From Clostridia bacterium (GTDB lineage Bacteria; Bacillota; Clostridia; Christensenellales; Aristaeellaceae), in contig JAFQHP010000032.1 of NCBI GenBank assembly GCA_017397895.1, positions 31,785 through 95,784 of the forward strand: a DNA stretch of 64,000 nt, given 5' to 3'. Under the pieces are notes generated by a model. That model did not search any database. It was given only the letters and a program-made list of their open reading frames with translations, and was not told the origin of the DNA. Position 1 is the first letter of the stretch. Each line of letters opens with the position of its first letter. Below, piece by piece: positions 32,716 to 42,376 of the stretch. Made by a program: the position numbers and the translations under genes.

Positions 32716-34164
32716 ATGGCGGCGAAAGTGATTGAACGTTTTTTTCATCCGCAATATCTTGTAAAGCCAGAAAATCGCCTGGGTGATTTACCCAGAGGGC
32801 CTGAGGCTTACAAGAATGTACTGCATATTGCCCTGCCTTCCGTACTGGAAATGGTGCTGGTGAGCCTAATCAGTTCGGTAGACATGATGATGGTGGGGAA
32901 TGTGCTGGGGGCAGAAGCCTTGTCTTCCGTCGGCTTGCCCACTCAGCCCAGGATGCTGATGCTGTGTATGTTTTTTGCACTGAACGTGGGCGTTACCTCC
33001 ATTGTGGCCAGGCGCAAAGGCGAGCAGCGCCAGGAGGCTGCCAACAGTACCCTTCGAAATGCCATGATGATTGCGGTAATCATGAGTGCGGTGCTGGTTG
33101 CCATTGCGCTGCCGCTGGCAAGACCCTTGATGATGCTTGCCGGCGGTGATGCGGCGGAAAGTGAAAAGGTGTTTCAGGATGCGGTGGATTATTTCAGGAT
33201 TATGACCTATTCACTGCCCATTGACGCCCTTTCCATGTGCATCTGCGCTGCCCAGCGAGGCGTTGGGAACACCAAGATCACCATGCGGGTGCGGGTACTT
33301 AGCAACCTGACCAATTTGTTTTTCAATTATTGCCTGATCGGCGGTAATCTGGGCTTTCCCAGGATGGAGGTCCGGGGTGCTGCCTGGGCTTCCGTCATCG
33401 GGCTGACGCTGGGGCTTTTCATGGCCCTTGGTACTGTGCTGGCCGGCGGCAAGAAAAAGGGCTATCTGCATATTTCCCGGCACGATAAATGGCGCTTTGA
33501 GAAAGATACCATGAAGGCCATTGCCAAGGTAAGCGGCAATGCGGCGGTGGAGCAATTGGGCGTGCGCTTTGGCTTTTTTGTGTATGCCAGGATTCTCTTT
33601 TCGCTTGGAACAACAATGTACGCTGCTAACCAGATCTGCATGCAGCTGCTGAACCTAACCTTCACCTTCGGTGACGGCCTGGGGGTAGCCGGCACAGCGC
33701 TGGTTGGGCAGAACCTGGGGGCAAAACGGTGGGATCTTTCCATGCTGTACGGCAAGATATGCCAGCGGTATGCAGTGATTGTGTCCATCATTCTTGGCTG
33801 CATTATTGTTATTTTCCGGTATCAGCTGGCAGGGCTGTATATCGGCGCCAATACCCCCAATGCGGACCAGGTGATCATATACGCCGCCCAGACCATGCTG
33901 GTGCTGGCAGCGGTGCAGCCTTTCCAGATCAGCTCCGTGGTGCTTTCAGGCTCCCTGCGCGGAGCAGGTGATAACCTGTATGTGGCAGCGGTGGCCACGG
34001 TATGTGTCAGCATCGTGCGGCCTATTATGGCCTATATTGCCGTTCATGTGCTGCATCTGGCCCTGGCCGGCACCTGGATTTTCGGCTTGTCCGAAATTGT
34101 GCTCAGGTTCATCTGCTTCTATCCGCGTTTTGCCAGCGGAAAATGGAAGGACAAGAAAGTTTAA
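32716..34164 (+). CDS. MATE family multidrug/organic-cation exporter
   Basis: 482 residues, twelve predicted membrane segments in two homologous halves (first: HIALPSVLEMVLVSLISSVDMMMVG; second begins near residue 270, ISGNAAVEQLGVRFGFF-like). MATE pumps use H+ or Na+ gradients to expel cationic drugs. AAAGGAAG precedes the ATG. It is followed after 15 bases by a GNAT acetyltransferase, which hints at a shared detoxification role, but no substrate can be assigned. Confidence 0.92.
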   Translation: MAAKVIERFFHPQYLVKPENRLGDLPRGPEAYKNVLHIALPSVLEMVLVSLISSVDMMMVGNVLGAEALSSVGLPTQPRMLMLCMFFALNVGVTSIVARRKGEQRQEAANSTLRNAMMIAVIMSAVLVAIALPLARPLMMLAGGDAAESEKVFQDAVDYFRIMTYSLPIDALSMCICAAQRGVGNTKITMRVRVLSNLTNLFFNYCLIGGNLGFPRMEVRGAAWASVIGLTLGLFMALGTVLAGGKKKGYLHISRHDKWRFEKDTMKAIAKVSGNAAVEQLGVRFGFFVYARILFSLGTTMYAANQICMQLLNLTFTFGDGLGVAGTALVGQNLGAKRWDLSMLYGKICQRYAVIVSIILGCIIVIFRYQLAGLYIGANTPNADQVIIYAAQTMLVLAAVQPFQISSVVLSGSLRGAGDNLYVAAVATVCVSIVRPIMAYIAVHVLHLALAGTWIFGLSEIVLRFICFYPRFASGKWKDKKV

Positions 34165-34179
34165 TCAAAGGAGCAAAAT

Positions 34180-34707
34180 ATGCATCTTTTTCATGGGGAT
34201 ATTACCATCCGAAACGCTGTGCCTTCCGATGCGGCGCTGCTTTGCAGCTGGTGGAACGATGGGGAAGTGATGGCTCATGCCGGCTTTCCCAATGGCCTTG
34301 GCATCACGGAAGAAAAGGTTATCCGCCAGATTGAAGCAGAAACGGATGATACCACAAGGCGGCACATCATCCTGTATAAAGACGTACCCATCGGCGAAAT
34401 GAATTACAGGCAAAAGGATGAAGCCACCTGTGAAATGGGCATCAAGATCTGCGTGAAGGATATGCAGGAAAAGGGCCTTGGCCGGGTGATCCTGAGCATG
34501 TTCATTACCGGGCTTTTCAAAGAGCGCGGGTACAAAAAGATCGTGCTGGACACAAACCTTACAAACAAGCGTGCCCAGCACGTATATGAAAAACTGGGAT
34601 TTTCAAAGCTGCGGGTCAATTACGATTCCTGGACGGATCAGCTGGGCAGAAAGCAATCTTCCGTGGATTATGAACTGACGGAAGGGGAGCTCATTCCGTA
34701 TATTTAA
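34180..34707 (+). CDS. GNAT family N-acetyltransferase
   Basis: 175 residues with the GNAT fold: N-terminal ITIRNAVPSDAALLCSWWND, central strand ATCEMGIKICVKDMQEKGLGRVIL (the QEKGLGR acetyl-CoA pyrophosphate loop) and NKRAQHVYEKLGFSK. The WWND start resembles RimJ/RimL and aminoglycoside 6'-acetyltransferase relatives; the substrate may be a protein N-terminus or a small amine. AAAGGAG precedes the ATG. Its last 17 bases overlap the end of the convergent minus-strand gene. Confidence 0.88.
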   Translation: MHLFHGDITIRNAVPSDAALLCSWWNDGEVMAHAGFPNGLGITEEKVIRQIEAETDDTTRRHIILYKDVPIGEMNYRQKDEATCEMGIKICVKDMQEKGLGRVILSMFITGLFKERGYKKIVLDTNLTNKRAQHVYEKLGFSKLRVNYDSWTDQLGRKQSSVDYELTEGELIPYI

Positions 34708-35551
34708 CGGGTGTTGGTATGCCAAACAGATCAAACAGGCATTCGTTTGACGGGGCTCCTTCGTTGGGATCAAACAGGTTTCTGGCATACCTGTAATCCC
34801 GCTCATCGATCCGGTAAACGCAGCAGCTGTCCGTGGCAAGGTCCATGGTTATGGTTGCGCCGTCCGAAAGCGTGAGGGAAAGCTGCGCCATGAAGGGACA
34901 GCCGGCAACTTTTCCGCCGGTGTCCTCAGTATTGGTAAGCAGCGTTTGAAGGGTCGTCAGTTTTGCCTGATCAAAAATGGTAATAGCATTGTCCGGCACG
35001 GAGAGGGTTGCGATTTGGATATTCCCGATCATGTCCGGAGAAAACCAGGTGTTCACAGCAGTATCGCGCGGCGTTTTGCGAATCCATCCGGTGGCATTGC
35101 GCAGACTGACCAGTACCCATTCCGCTTCTTCCAGGATGATGGGCAGCTTTTTGCCTTCCTCCAGCAGTGCGATTTTCGGAGCTATTGCATCAGGATAGGC
35201 ATACACAAAGGTGTCATCGTTTGTCAGATACCAGGCAGGGTCCATGAGCAGATAATCGCTGCGCACCCAGCCAACATAGTTTCCATCGCTGTAATACACT
35301 TTTGCCCAGCCGTCCCAGGCTTCTATTACCGGCAGGGTATGTTGGCCGCCGGCACCAAGGAGGGTGCTGACCTTCTGCCCGTTTCGCTGGTCGCAGACAG
35401 AAAGGCTTTCGCAAAGGATAACGCCGGGGGTGGTCTCAATGCCTGTCCAGGCATAAAAATCCTGATAGACTCCTTCCGGCGGAATGATATCCGCAGAAGC
35501 GAAGCTGCAGAAAAGAAGCATCGGCAGAAGCAGAATAAACAATCGTTTCAT
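34691..35551 (-). CDS. Secreted hypothetical protein with SH3-like domains
   Basis: 286 residues with a signal peptide (1-20, LLFCSFASA-DI). Two SH3-like segments follow: one near 40-105 (QNGQKVSTLLGAGGQHTLPV ... VYYSDGNYVGWVRSDYLL) and one near 110-165 (APKIALLEEGKKLPII ... GWIRKTP). A C-terminal region of unknown fold (about 185-286) contains SLTLSDGATITMDLATDSC. It is probably a wall-associated extracellular protein of unknown function. The start at 35551 follows AAAGGAG and begins the signal peptide; a longer upstream frame is rejected. Confidence 0.75.
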   Translation of the reverse strand: MKRLFILLLPMLLFCSFASADIIPPEGVYQDFYAWTGIETTPGVILCESLSVCDQRNGQKVSTLLGAGGQHTLPVIEAWDGWAKVYYSDGNYVGWVRSDYLLMDPAWYLTNDDTFVYAYPDAIAPKIALLEEGKKLPIILEEAEWVLVSLRNATGWIRKTPRDTAVNTWFSPDMIGNIQIATLSVPDNAITIFDQAKLTTLQTLLTNTEDTGGKVAGCPFMAQLSLTLSDGATITMDLATDSCCVYRIDERDYRYARNLFDPNEGAPSNECLFDLFGIPTPVKYTE

Positions 35552-35659
35552 AACAAACTCCTTTGGTGAAATTCCTTTGATAACTATATTACGATAGTTT
35601 TCCCATTTTTCTTCCATGATTTCGGCAAAAAATGTAGAAAGAAACAAAGCATGAAAACC

Positions 35660-35688
35660 TTGACAGGCGATGATGGATGTGGTATACT
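35660..35688 (+). promoter_or_regulatory. Promoter of tRNA-Arg
   Basis: TTGACA (35660-35665), exactly 17 bases, TATACT (35683-35688). Confidence 0.82.
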
Positions 35689-35713
35689 ACATGGGCTGTC
35701 TGAAAGATAGTAT

Positions 35714-35790
35714 GGACCCGTAGCTCAGTTGGATAGAGTGTCAGACTCCGACTCTGAAGGTCGCGCGTTCGAGTCGCGCCGGGTTCGCCA
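35714..35790 (+). tRNA. tRNA-Arg (anticodon CCG)
   Basis: A 77-base tRNA. The acceptor stem pairs GGACCCG (35714-35720) with CGGGTTC, one G-T pair, followed by G and an encoded CCA. The anticodon stem TCAGA/TCTGA encloses loop CTCCGAC, anticodon CCG, reading CGG. The T-arm GCGTTCGAGTCGC and D-arm TAGCTCAGTTGGATAGA are standard. Confidence 0.97.
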
Positions 35791-35797
35791 AAGAAAA

Positions 35798-35825
35798 ACA
35801 CCTGCTGATACGGCAGGTGTTTTTA
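35798..35825. terminator. Bidirectional terminator between tRNA-Arg and spoVAE
   Basis: Perfect 8-bp stem (35798-35805 with 35813-35820), seven-base loop, T runs on both strands. Confidence 0.9.
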
Positions 35826-35827
35826 TG

Positions 35828-36199
35828 TTAATAGTCTTTCGGCTTGGGCTTGAAGCACATGGCTGTGATCAACCCGAAGAACACGGCCGCCGCAATACCA
35901 CCGGCTGTTGCGGACAGGCCGCCTGTGAAGATGCCAATCCAGCCTTTTTCCTCCACAGCCTGCATGGTTCCCTGGGCCAGGGCATGGCCAAAGCCGGTGA
36001 GGGGAACGGTTGCGCCTGCTGCCGCAAAGGAAACCAGAGGCTTATACAACCCTGCGAAGCTCAGGATAACGCCCGCCACGATGTATAAAACCAGAATGCG
36101 GGCTGGGCTTAATTTGGTTTTCAGAATCAGCGCTTCGCCGATGGCGCAAAGCAATCCGCCCACCAGGAATACCTTCAGATACAAAAGAAGTGAATCCAT
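35828..36199 (-). CDS. spoVAE: Stage V sporulation protein AE
   Basis: 123 residues, four predicted membrane segments, with the SpoVAC/AE family core LILKTKLSPARILVLYIVAGVIL and GATVPLTGFGHALAQG. SpoVAC, AD and AE form the inner-membrane machinery that moves dipicolinic acid into the forespore and out at germination. Its start codon overlaps the spoVAD stop codon by one base (TAATG), so the two are translationally coupled. Last gene of the spoVA operon; the shared hairpin at 35798-35825 ends it. Confidence 0.93.
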   Translation of the reverse strand: MDSLLLYLKVFLVGGLLCAIGEALILKTKLSPARILVLYIVAGVILSFAGLYKPLVSFAAAGATVPLTGFGHALAQGTMQAVEEKGWIGIFTGGLSATAGGIAAAVFFGLITAMCFKPKPKDY

Positions 36200-37233
36200 T
36201 ATGCATGATCCTCCTTACGGATATGTTCCAGCAAAATGGCATGGGCAATGCCTGGAATGGATTCACCCTGCTGGCTGGAGGTGGTGCTCATCAGTGCGCC
36301 TGTGGCCATGAAAAGAACACGTTTCCATTCGCCAGAATGTAATCTGGGCAAGATATGTGCACTGAGCACCGAAGCAGAGCAGCCGCAGCCGCTGGCACCT
36401 GCATGAATATCATCCTTTTCGTCAAAAATCAGCATTCCGCAGTCCTGATATGTATCATCAGGCAGATCAAAGCCTTTTTGCTTCATCAATTCCTTCAGCA
36501 AACTGCTGCCGATCATACCAAGGTCTCCTGTAAAGATGTGATCAAAATCCTGTGCGGTTTTGCCGGTGTCGCAAAAGAACTCACTGAGCGTATCCGCTGC
36601 AGCAGGAGCCATGGCGGCCCCCATATTGTTTGCATCCGTAATGCCAAGGTCAATCACCCGGCCCATGGTGCCATGAGTAATGCATGCAAGCCCATTGTGC
36701 TTGTTGCCAAGCAGACAGGCCCCTGCGCCCGTTACTGTCCATTGTGCCGCCGGGGTGCGTTGATTGCCATACTCCAGGGGATAGCGAAACTGCCTTTCAG
36801 CGGTGCAGTAATGGCTGCCAGCTGTACAAAGAACCGGCTGGGCATAACCGCCGTCACATAAAATACTGCCGATCAAAAGTGATTCAGCCATGGTGGAGCA
36901 GGCGCCGTAGAGGCCCAGGAATGGAATTTTCATTTCTCTTGCAGAAAGAGAGGTGGAAATGATCTGGTTCAAAAGATCGCCGCCCAGGAATGCCTGCACT
37001 GTTTCCGGTTGTACATCAGCCTTTTCCAGGCATTTGTGACAAGCTTCCAGGATCATTTTATGTTCTGCCAGCTCATAACTGTTCTGTCCGTTCTCTGCGT
37101 TTTCCATAATGCGGTCAAAGCCCTTTGCCAGCGGCCCTCTGCCTTCCTTGGGGCCCACAATGGCTGCGGAAGAGAGAATAACAGGCTTTTCCAGGAAACG
37201 GATGGTCTGCTTACCGATACGAACGCTTTTCAT
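36199..37233 (-). CDS. spoVAD: Stage V sporulation protein AD
   Basis: 344 residues with the thiolase-like fold of SpoVAD: GLYGACSTMAESL near residue 125 (nucleophile-elbow Cys), HYCTAERQFRYPLEYGNQR, and DIHAGASGCGCSASVLSAH near the C-terminus. SpoVAD binds dipicolinic acid directly and has no membrane segment. AGGTGG lies 9 bases before the ATG at 37233; the GTG at 37245 is less likely. Five bases separate it from spoVAC. Length matches the family. Confidence 0.95.
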   Translation of the reverse strand: MKSVRIGKQTIRFLEKPVILSSAAIVGPKEGRGPLAKGFDRIMENAENGQNSYELAEHKMILEACHKCLEKADVQPETVQAFLGGDLLNQIISTSLSAREMKIPFLGLYGACSTMAESLLIGSILCDGGYAQPVLCTAGSHYCTAERQFRYPLEYGNQRTPAAQWTVTGAGACLLGNKHNGLACITHGTMGRVIDLGITDANNMGAAMAPAAADTLSEFFCDTGKTAQDFDHIFTGDLGMIGSSLLKELMKQKGFDLPDDTYQDCGMLIFDEKDDIHAGASGCGCSASVLSAHILPRLHSGEWKRVLFMATGALMSTTSSQQGESIPGIAHAILLEHIRKEDHA

Positions 37234-37238
37234 TATAT

Positions 37239-37697
37239 TTACCACCTGAAAAAATAATAGAGAATGCCAAGGAATACGGATGTGCTGATGCCGTATGCCA
37301 ATACCGGCCCGGCAATGGTAAAGAGCTTGGCACCGGTACCCAACACCCAGCCTTCCGAGCGGAATTCCATGGCAGGGGATACCATGGCGTTTGCAAAGCC
37401 TGTGATGGGCACCACGGTGCCTGCGCCGGCATAACGGGCAATACGGTCAAAAACGCCGATGCCGGTAAGAAGCGCTGTGACAAATACAAGAAAAACAGAT
37501 CCGAATGTTTGTGCTTCCGATGAATTCAAATCCAGGAAAAGATGGGAAAGATCCGTCACCGACTGGCCGATCAGGCAAATACAGCCGCCCACCCAGAAAG
37601 CACGCAGGCAGCCTTGTGCCAGACGGGATCTGGGTGTGAAGCGATGCACCAGTTCCTGATATGCCTGTTTTACAGAATACGGTTTGTTTTTATCCAT
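37239..37697 (-). CDS. spoVAC: Stage V sporulation protein AC
   Basis: 152 residues with four to five membrane segments. The family core is RAFWVGGCICLIGQ, LTGIGVFDRIARYAGAGTVVPITGFANAM and EGWVLGTGAKLFTIAGPVL. SpoVAC acts as a mechanosensitive channel for dipicolinic acid. The start at 37697 has AGGAG at 8 bases; an ATG six bases upstream is too close to it. First gene of the spoVAC-spoVAD-spoVAE operon, the minimal clostridial form lacking spoVAA, AB and AF. Confidence 0.93.
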   Translation of the reverse strand: MDKNKPYSVKQAYQELVHRFTPRSRLAQGCLRAFWVGGCICLIGQSVTDLSHLFLDLNSSEAQTFGSVFLVFVTALLTGIGVFDRIARYAGAGTVVPITGFANAMVSPAMEFRSEGWVLGTGAKLFTIAGPVLAYGISTSVFLGILYYFFRW

Positions 37698-37856
37698 GGT
37701 CATTGCTCCTTTATATTGCGGCAAGCGGGATGAACAGGAATGGGAATACTGCGTGTTTCCCGGCAGCCGGGACGCGGCTGAATGATCAGCGGATGTATAT
37801 AGACTATGGTCTTTTTTATTTCGGTAACATCCACTTGCTTCACCATCCTTCAGCCG

Positions 37857-37886
37857 TAGTATGTACCAATTTGCAGAAAAATAAAC
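37857..37886 (-). promoter_or_regulatory. Candidate forespore (sigma-F/sigma-G) promoter of spoVA
   Basis: The minus strand has CATACTA (37863-37857), the sigma-G type -10, and a GTTTA -35-like element about 18 bases upstream. The distance to spoVAC is about 160 bases, which is long, so confidence is limited. Confidence 0.4.
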
Positions 37887-37908
37887 AGCGTCTGCATGGC
37901 AAACGCTG
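37877..37908 (-). terminator. Terminator of the sugar isomerase gene
   Basis: Minus-strand stem CAGCGT/ACGCTG (37908-37903 with 37891-37886) followed by TTTATTTTT. Confidence 0.7.
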
Positions 37909-37942
37909 AATAAAATAGAGTGGTATTCATTTGGCTAATTAT

Positions 37943-38728
37943 TTATTGAAACGATGAAGGAAAATGCTGCTTCAGTACCGGCAGAGAGGCTATGAGACCT
38001 GCGGCCGTCTTCACTTCAATCACAACGCGCTGTGGCTCAGCCAGTTTCATACATGTCATCCAGTCCATATCGCCTTCGCCCAAGGGCAGATGACAGTCTT
38101 TGCCACGGCTGTCATGCAGATGCATGTGATAAATTCTGTCCTTTCTGTCCATCAGAAACTGCCTGTCGGCGCAGCCGGCGGAATAATCATGCCCCACATC
38201 CCAGGTGAGGGCAAAAGAAGGAGAACCGAGCAAAAGGTCCACGCCGTTTTGCACAAAAAGTTCGCTGATTCCCGTGTTTTCAATACACAGCTTCAATTCT
38301 CCTGCCGCTTCCTTATCGCACAGGTTTCTGAAATGAAGCAGTCTCTTGGTATAAATTTGCTGATATTCTTCAAACAGATATTTCTTGCTCTCCGGTAATG
38401 TGAAATAAACACCGCGGCTCATGTGAAAATTGATCAGGCTGATATTGTTTTCTTTTGCAAAACCAATGGCATCCAGCATATTTTCCAGATGTGCTTGGGC
38501 TACACGGTGGCTGAAATCACAGAAAAACAGGTTTTCATCAGCATGCAGCGTAAACGAAACACCATATTGCCGTTCCATACGTTTCAGATCCGTATTATGC
38601 AAAGCCTCAATGGTACAATAGGGAAGGTTCATATTCAGTTCCACGAAAGAAAGCCCGGCTTTGGAAGCCAGCTTTACCGCATCTTCAATAGATTTAAATT
38701 CAATCAGGGTGGGCATGCCGAATTTCAT
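37943..38728 (-). CDS. Sugar phosphate isomerase/epimerase-like TIM-barrel protein
   Basis: 261 residues of the AP-endonuclease-2/xylose-isomerase-like barrel. Metal-ligand segments are LKLCIENTG (Glu), LTWDVGHDYSAG (Asp, His), HMHLHDSRGKDCHLPLGEGDMDW (His, Asp) and VVIEVK (Glu). Members isomerise or epimerise sugars, inositols or keto-acids; the substrate here cannot be told. No signal peptide. AAAGGAG precedes the ATG. Single-gene unit between spoVA and upp. Confidence 0.83.
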   Translation of the reverse strand: MKFGMPTLIEFKSIEDAVKLASKAGLSFVELNMNLPYCTIEALHNTDLKRMERQYGVSFTLHADENLFFCDFSHRVAQAHLENMLDAIGFAKENNISLINFHMSRGVYFTLPESKKYLFEEYQQIYTKRLLHFRNLCDKEAAGELKLCIENTGISELFVQNGVDLLLGSPSFALTWDVGHDYSAGCADRQFLMDRKDRIYHMHLHDSRGKDCHLPLGEGDMDWMTCMKLAEPQRVVIEVKTAAGLIASLPVLKQHFPSSFQ

Positions 38729-38809
38729 GATTGTGCTCCTTTATGTTTTGTGAACAGATTATAACGCATTTTATTCCGGATTTCAATGAAGGAAGCATAG
38801 CATTTCTTC

Positions 38810-38838
38810 TTGCAAATTGGCGTATGCTGCGCTATAAT
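38810..38838 (+). promoter_or_regulatory. Promoter of upp
   Basis: TTGCAA (38810-38815), 17-base spacer, consensus TATAAT (38833-38838). Confidence 0.7.
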
Positions 38839-38883
38839 GACTAAATGACAGGAAAAATTTATTCCTCATGAAAGGATGGATAA

Positions 38884-39516
<633 letters not shown>

Positions 39517-39532
39517 ATAAACTGATCACTTT

Positions 39533-39570
39533 CCCCGGAGAGGACATCTGTTTTCTCCGGGGTTTCTTTT
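39533..39570 (+). terminator. Terminator after upp
   Basis: Perfect 9-bp stem (39533-39541 with 39554-39562) and a T-rich tail. Confidence 0.88.
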
Positions 39571-39717
39571 CGTCATGAGCATTTTTTGACAATGAATTTC
39601 ACTAAGATCATCAAAGATTGATTATTTTTCGTATTTTTTGTCACTATTTGTTTCTTTTTTTGATTGTTCATGATATACTTATATTGGTATGGTGTGTTTT
39701 ACATCGGAGGTGATCGT

Positions 39718-40539
39718 TTGAAGAAAAAAACAACGGATATCAATCGTTATGAGCTGGAAAGAGATGATATGCAGACAACTGTGTGTTTCAGAACAACAGA
39801 CGGCGGCTTTCCTGCGCATTTTCATTCCAGCGTAGAAATGGTGTATGTGCGTTCCGGCTCCATCACGGCCATTGTGGACGGCCAGGTATATCATGTTCAG
39901 GCAGGGCAGATGGTGGTCACTTCCGGCTATTCCGTCCATGTTTACATTACGGAAGAAGGGGAGCATAACGAAACCATCACCATGATCATCCCCATGGCCA
40001 GCATTCCTTCCTTGCAGAAAGTGCTGAACAAAAAGTCTTTCAAAGAAGTTATTTATGATGTAAGCCGCGATGAAGAGCTTTCCGTAATGCTGGAGCTGCT
40101 TGCAAATCATTGGGAAGAATACAGTGCGGAAACCAAAAAGGGTGCATCCTACATGGTGCTGGGAATCTTGATCACCAGAATGGGCCTGTGTGAGCATCCG
40201 GGGAATCAGCGCAATAACCTGATGCGGGATGTGCTGATTTATTTACAGAACAACTATCAGCAGCCCATCCGTATGGAACACCTGGCCCGGCACTTTGGAT
40301 ACAGCAAAAGCCGTTTTTCCCGTTTGTTCCACGATCATCTCGGATGTTCCATGATCGAATATCTGTCCACCATCCGCTGCAGACAGGCCGCCCTGCTTCT
40401 GATCGAAAGCGATATGACCATGCTGGACATTGCCTTGGCCGTTGGTTTTGAATGCCTGAGAACCTTCTACCGTGCATTCAAAAACTGCTATCAGATGACC
40501 CCGACACAATATATCAAGCATCACACCCAGGACGCCTGA
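39718..40539 (+). CDS. AraC-family transcriptional regulator with cupin sensor
   Basis: 273 residues. The N-terminal cupin half (HFHSSVEMVYVRSGSITAIVDGQVYHVQAGQMVVT) probably binds a sugar; the C-terminal double HTH (about 165-270) includes IRMEHLARHFGYSKSRFSRLFHDHLG and LDIALAVGFECLRTFYRAFK. The start is placed at TTG 39718 because a near-perfect GGAGGTGATC precedes it at 7 bases; the upstream ATG at 39664 lacks any ribosome binding site and would add a hydrophobic stretch foreign to the family. Its target is unknown; no sugar gene is adjacent. Confidence 0.87.
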   Translation: MKKKTTDINRYELERDDMQTTVCFRTTDGGFPAHFHSSVEMVYVRSGSITAIVDGQVYHVQAGQMVVTSGYSVHVYITEEGEHNETITMIIPMASIPSLQKVLNKKSFKEVIYDVSRDEELSVMLELLANHWEEYSAETKKGASYMVLGILITRMGLCEHPGNQRNNLMRDVLIYLQNNYQQPIRMEHLARHFGYSKSRFSRLFHDHLGCSMIEYLSTIRCRQAALLLIESDMTMLDIALAVGFECLRTFYRAFKNCYQMTPTQYIKHHTQDA

Positions 40540-40569
40540 ACAATTGCACAAGATATGGTTTCAAACGGC

Positions 40570-40597
40570 TTGACAAAATGTCCTTTTCAGGTACAAT
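40570..40597 (+). promoter_or_regulatory. Promoter of the atp operon
   Basis: TTGACA (40570-40575), 16-base spacer, TACAAT (40592-40597), 29 bases before the first gene. Confidence 0.75.
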
Positions 40598-40626
40598 ATC
40601 AGATGGTATAGAAAGAAGGCGAAAAC

Positions 40627-41100
40627 GTGACGGTTGATCCGGTTGTAAAAAAAGAAACCAGGAACATTTTCCTGGGTGTTGCTATGCTCAGCCTGGTGAT
40701 GCTGGCAGTGTTCGCTTTTCTCAAAAAGCTGGATCTGCCGGTGGTGATCGGCACGCTGCTTGGCAGTGCTGCCGCCGTTGCCAATTTTTTTCTGATGGCG
40801 CTTTCGGTACAGAAATCGGCAGAAAAAATGAACGGCGTCCGGATTGAAGACGAACCGGAAGACGAGCAGAATGGGGAAGAGGAAGCAAAAGAAAAACCCT
40901 TGTCTCCCGAAGCAAAAGAAGCAAAGAAATTCATGCAGGCATCCTATACAGGCCGAATGCTTCTGATCGTCATTGTCGCCATTCTTGCGGTGACACTTCC
41001 GTTCATCAACGCCGTTCCCTGCCTGATTGCGCTTCTGTTCCCACGGCTTGTTATTTACGGCATGCAATTCATCCGCAAAAAGAAGGAGGCGAAGGCCTGA
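40627..41100 (+). CDS. atpI: ATP synthase protein I-like membrane protein
   Basis: 157 residues, starting at GTG after AGAAGG. Four membrane segments: two near the N-terminus (about 12-30, 37-56) and two near the C-terminus (about 108-145). Between them is a charged loop of about 45 residues very rich in Glu and Lys. AtpI-like proteins assist c-ring assembly and cation homeostasis. Position directly before atpB and TGATG overlap with it support the assignment although sequence conservation in this family is low. Confidence 0.78.
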   Translation: MTVDPVVKKETRNIFLGVAMLSLVMLAVFAFLKKLDLPVVIGTLLGSAAAVANFFLMALSVQKSAEKMNGVRIEDEPEDEQNGEEEAKEKPLSPEAKEAKKFMQASYTGRMLLIVIVAILAVTLPFINAVPCLIALLFPRLVIYGMQFIRKKKEAKA

Positions 41101-41999
41101 TGTCCAAAGCAAAGAAGGATAAAATGATCGATATCCTGCTTTTGTGCATGATCATTTTGCCTTTCGTTTTCTGCATGGTGCTCAAAGTGCTTACAACCCC
41201 CGGCAGTGAAGGCATTTCCATTACCGGTGCGCTGGTGTATTTTGAAATTCCCATGCCCCTGATGCCTCTTCAGATTACCGAAGTACAGGTTACTTCCCTG
41301 GCCGTGATCATTTCCATTTTCAGCCTGTGCCTGTACATGACCCACGGCATTGCCGTCGTCCCCAATTCCAAACGCCAGCTGGTTGCGGAATATGTGGTGG
41401 AAAAGGTGAACCACCTGATTCATGACAACATGGGCAGTAAGTATGCATCTTTTGCTCCTTTTGTTGCAGCTATTATGGGCATTTCCGCTTTTTCCAGTTT
41501 TTCGTCACTGCTTGGTCTTTTCCCGCCCACGTCCGATATGAACATTGTGGCCGGCTGGGCCATCCTGGTCTTTGTGATCATTACGCACTACAAGCTCAAG
41601 GGCGGTATTTTCCCGTATGTGAAGGGTTTCTTTGAGCCCGTGCCCATCTTTGCCCCTTTTAACATCATCGGTGAAATTGCCACCCCCGTTTCCATGTCCT
41701 TCCGCCATTACGGCAACGTGCTTTCCGGTGTGGTCATTGCAACGCTGATCAATTCCGCGCTGGGCGGTTTGTCCGAAATGATCCTGGGCTGGCTGCCCGG
41801 TTTCCTGGGTGATATTCCTTTCCTGCGGGTCGGTATCCCCGCAGTGCTCTCCGTGTATTTTGACATCTTCAGCGGCGCCATGCAGGCCTTCATTTTCGCC
41901 ATGCTGACCATGCTGTACGTTGCCACCGGCTTCCCGGAGGAAGAATACGAAAAGCGTCAGGCAAAGAAAAAGAAAAAAGCTTTGTCTGCTGCACAATAA
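41100..41999 (+). CDS. atpB: F-type ATP synthase subunit a
   Basis: 299 residues, somewhat longer than usual because of an N-terminal extension before VAEYVVEKVNHLIHDNMG. The core has SFRHYGNVLSGVVIATLIN, with the essential channel Arg, and PAVLSVYFDIFSGAMQAFIFAML, typical of the a-subunit C-terminus. It forms the ion half-channels against the c ring. Overlaps the atpI stop by one base. Confidence 0.95.
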   Translation: MSKAKKDKMIDILLLCMIILPFVFCMVLKVLTTPGSEGISITGALVYFEIPMPLMPLQITEVQVTSLAVIISIFSLCLYMTHGIAVVPNSKRQLVAEYVVEKVNHLIHDNMGSKYASFAPFVAAIMGISAFSSFSSLLGLFPPTSDMNIVAGWAILVFVIITHYKLKGGIFPYVKGFFEPVPIFAPFNIIGEIATPVSMSFRHYGNVLSGVVIATLINSALGGLSEMILGWLPGFLGDIPFLRVGIPAVLSVYFDIFSGAMQAFIFAMLTMLYVATGFPEEEYEKRQAKKKKKALSAAQ

Positions 42000-42014
42000 A
42001 TGTGAATCAAATAA

Positions 42015-42341
<327 letters not shown>

Positions 42342-42376
42342 TTTTCATACCAATCATTTCAAAGGGGACAGAATAA

